In this document: positions 63,926-64,000 of the stretch, one piece after another | Layout of the letters: every line of letters starts with the position of its first letter | Position numbering within the stretch: position 1 is the first letter of the stretch | DNA from: an uncultured Prochlorococcus sp. | Lineage (GTDB): Bacteria > Cyanobacteriota > Cyanobacteriia > PCC-6307 > Cyanobiaceae | DNA: 64,000 bases | Assembly (NCBI GenBank): GCA_902535175.1 | Contig: CACASR010000007.1 | Coordinates: 1-64,000, forward strand | Reading direction: 5' to 3' | The notes under the pieces: generated by a model | What the model saw: the letters and a program-made list of their open reading frames with translations, nothing else | Told to the model about the DNA's origin: nothing | Databases searched by the model: none | Program-made: the position numbers and the translations under genes

Positions 63926-64000
63926 AAATTAGGAAAGATTTCGGTATTAAAAATCAATCAATCTGATCTCAATAAAAAAGAATTATCTCATATAGATCTA
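63926..64000 (+). other. open frame at the right edge, no clear start
   Basis: A plus-strand frame stays open to the window end and reads ISVLKINQSDLNKKELSHIDL, but has no ATG, GTG or TTG in the visible part. It may be the beginning of a gene using a rare start, or untranslated sequence before one. No family can be named. Confidence 0.2.

Overview
The window looks like a piece of a high-light-adapted Prochlorococcus chromosome. Base composition is strongly A+T-rich, genes are short and tightly packed, and many use GTG or TTG starts. Photosynthesis genes (psaK, a Psb30/Ycf12-like subunit, ycf20, a CCB2/CCB4-type cytochrome b6f assembly factor) and several protein families largely confined to oxygenic phototrophs (DUF1995, DUF2499, DUF3110, DUF3593, DUF1651) are present. 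I see no prophage, transposase or CRISPR array. Strain assignment is inference; no database search was possible.

Layout. 1-8.6 kb: an RNase R-like protein with lost catalytic motifs, two half-size GDT1/UPF0016 manganese transporter genes, a CxxxCxxCC protein, psb30, a CbbY-like phosphatase, ycf20, rpmF, an FtsH homologue whose zinc protease motif is destroyed, a membrane protein and a 2-Cys peroxiredoxin. 8.7-12.5 kb: an island of small (41-121 aa) genes, most missing from the ORF track. It contains a ribbon-helix-helix regulator bracketed by palindromic operator-like sites, a hairpin, and a decayed thioredoxin/VKOR-type pseudogene. 12.5-21.7 kb: clpS, tRNA-Met, trmL, cobU, the b6f assembly factor, lptC, metG, a compact RNB nuclease with intact catalytic residues, rpsR, rpmG and pheT. 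21.7-25.6 kb: a small secreted protein, a roughly 165-bp repeat in three head-to-tail copies with a conserved AGACT-N7-AGTCT element, a ribbon-helix-helix/J-domain fusion protein, and small conserved genes. 25.6-42 kb: the ilvE-metH pair opposite cobN, a PHP protein, a HemG-type protoporphyrinogen oxidase, uvrC, coaD, and a tightly coupled dapF/cysteine desulfurase/DUF1995/dacB operon. 42-54 kb: leuS, pgi, purN, argC, ribBA, a cyclophilin, DUF3110 and dnaK-dnaJ. 54-64 kb: tRNA-Ser, ferredoxin, an inositol-monophosphatase family enzyme, hisZ-like, htpG, rpmB, a lumenal or periplasmic PrxQ, two small phototroph membrane proteins, psaK, dxs and ilvA.

The genes are mainly housekeeping: translation (metG, pheT, leuS, rpsR, rpmG, rpmF, rpmB, two tRNAs), proteostasis (dnaK, dnaJ, htpG, clpS, cyclophilin), cobalamin supply and use (cobN, cobU, metH), tetrapyrrole and photosystem upkeep, and amino-acid and cofactor synthesis. 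The most unusual signals are the two conserved-looking proteins with lost catalytic motifs (FtsH-like and RNase R-like), the operator-flanked ribbon-helix-helix gene in the small-gene island, the tandem repeats near 22 kb, and the intrinsic terminator placed inside the end of a membrane-protein ORF.
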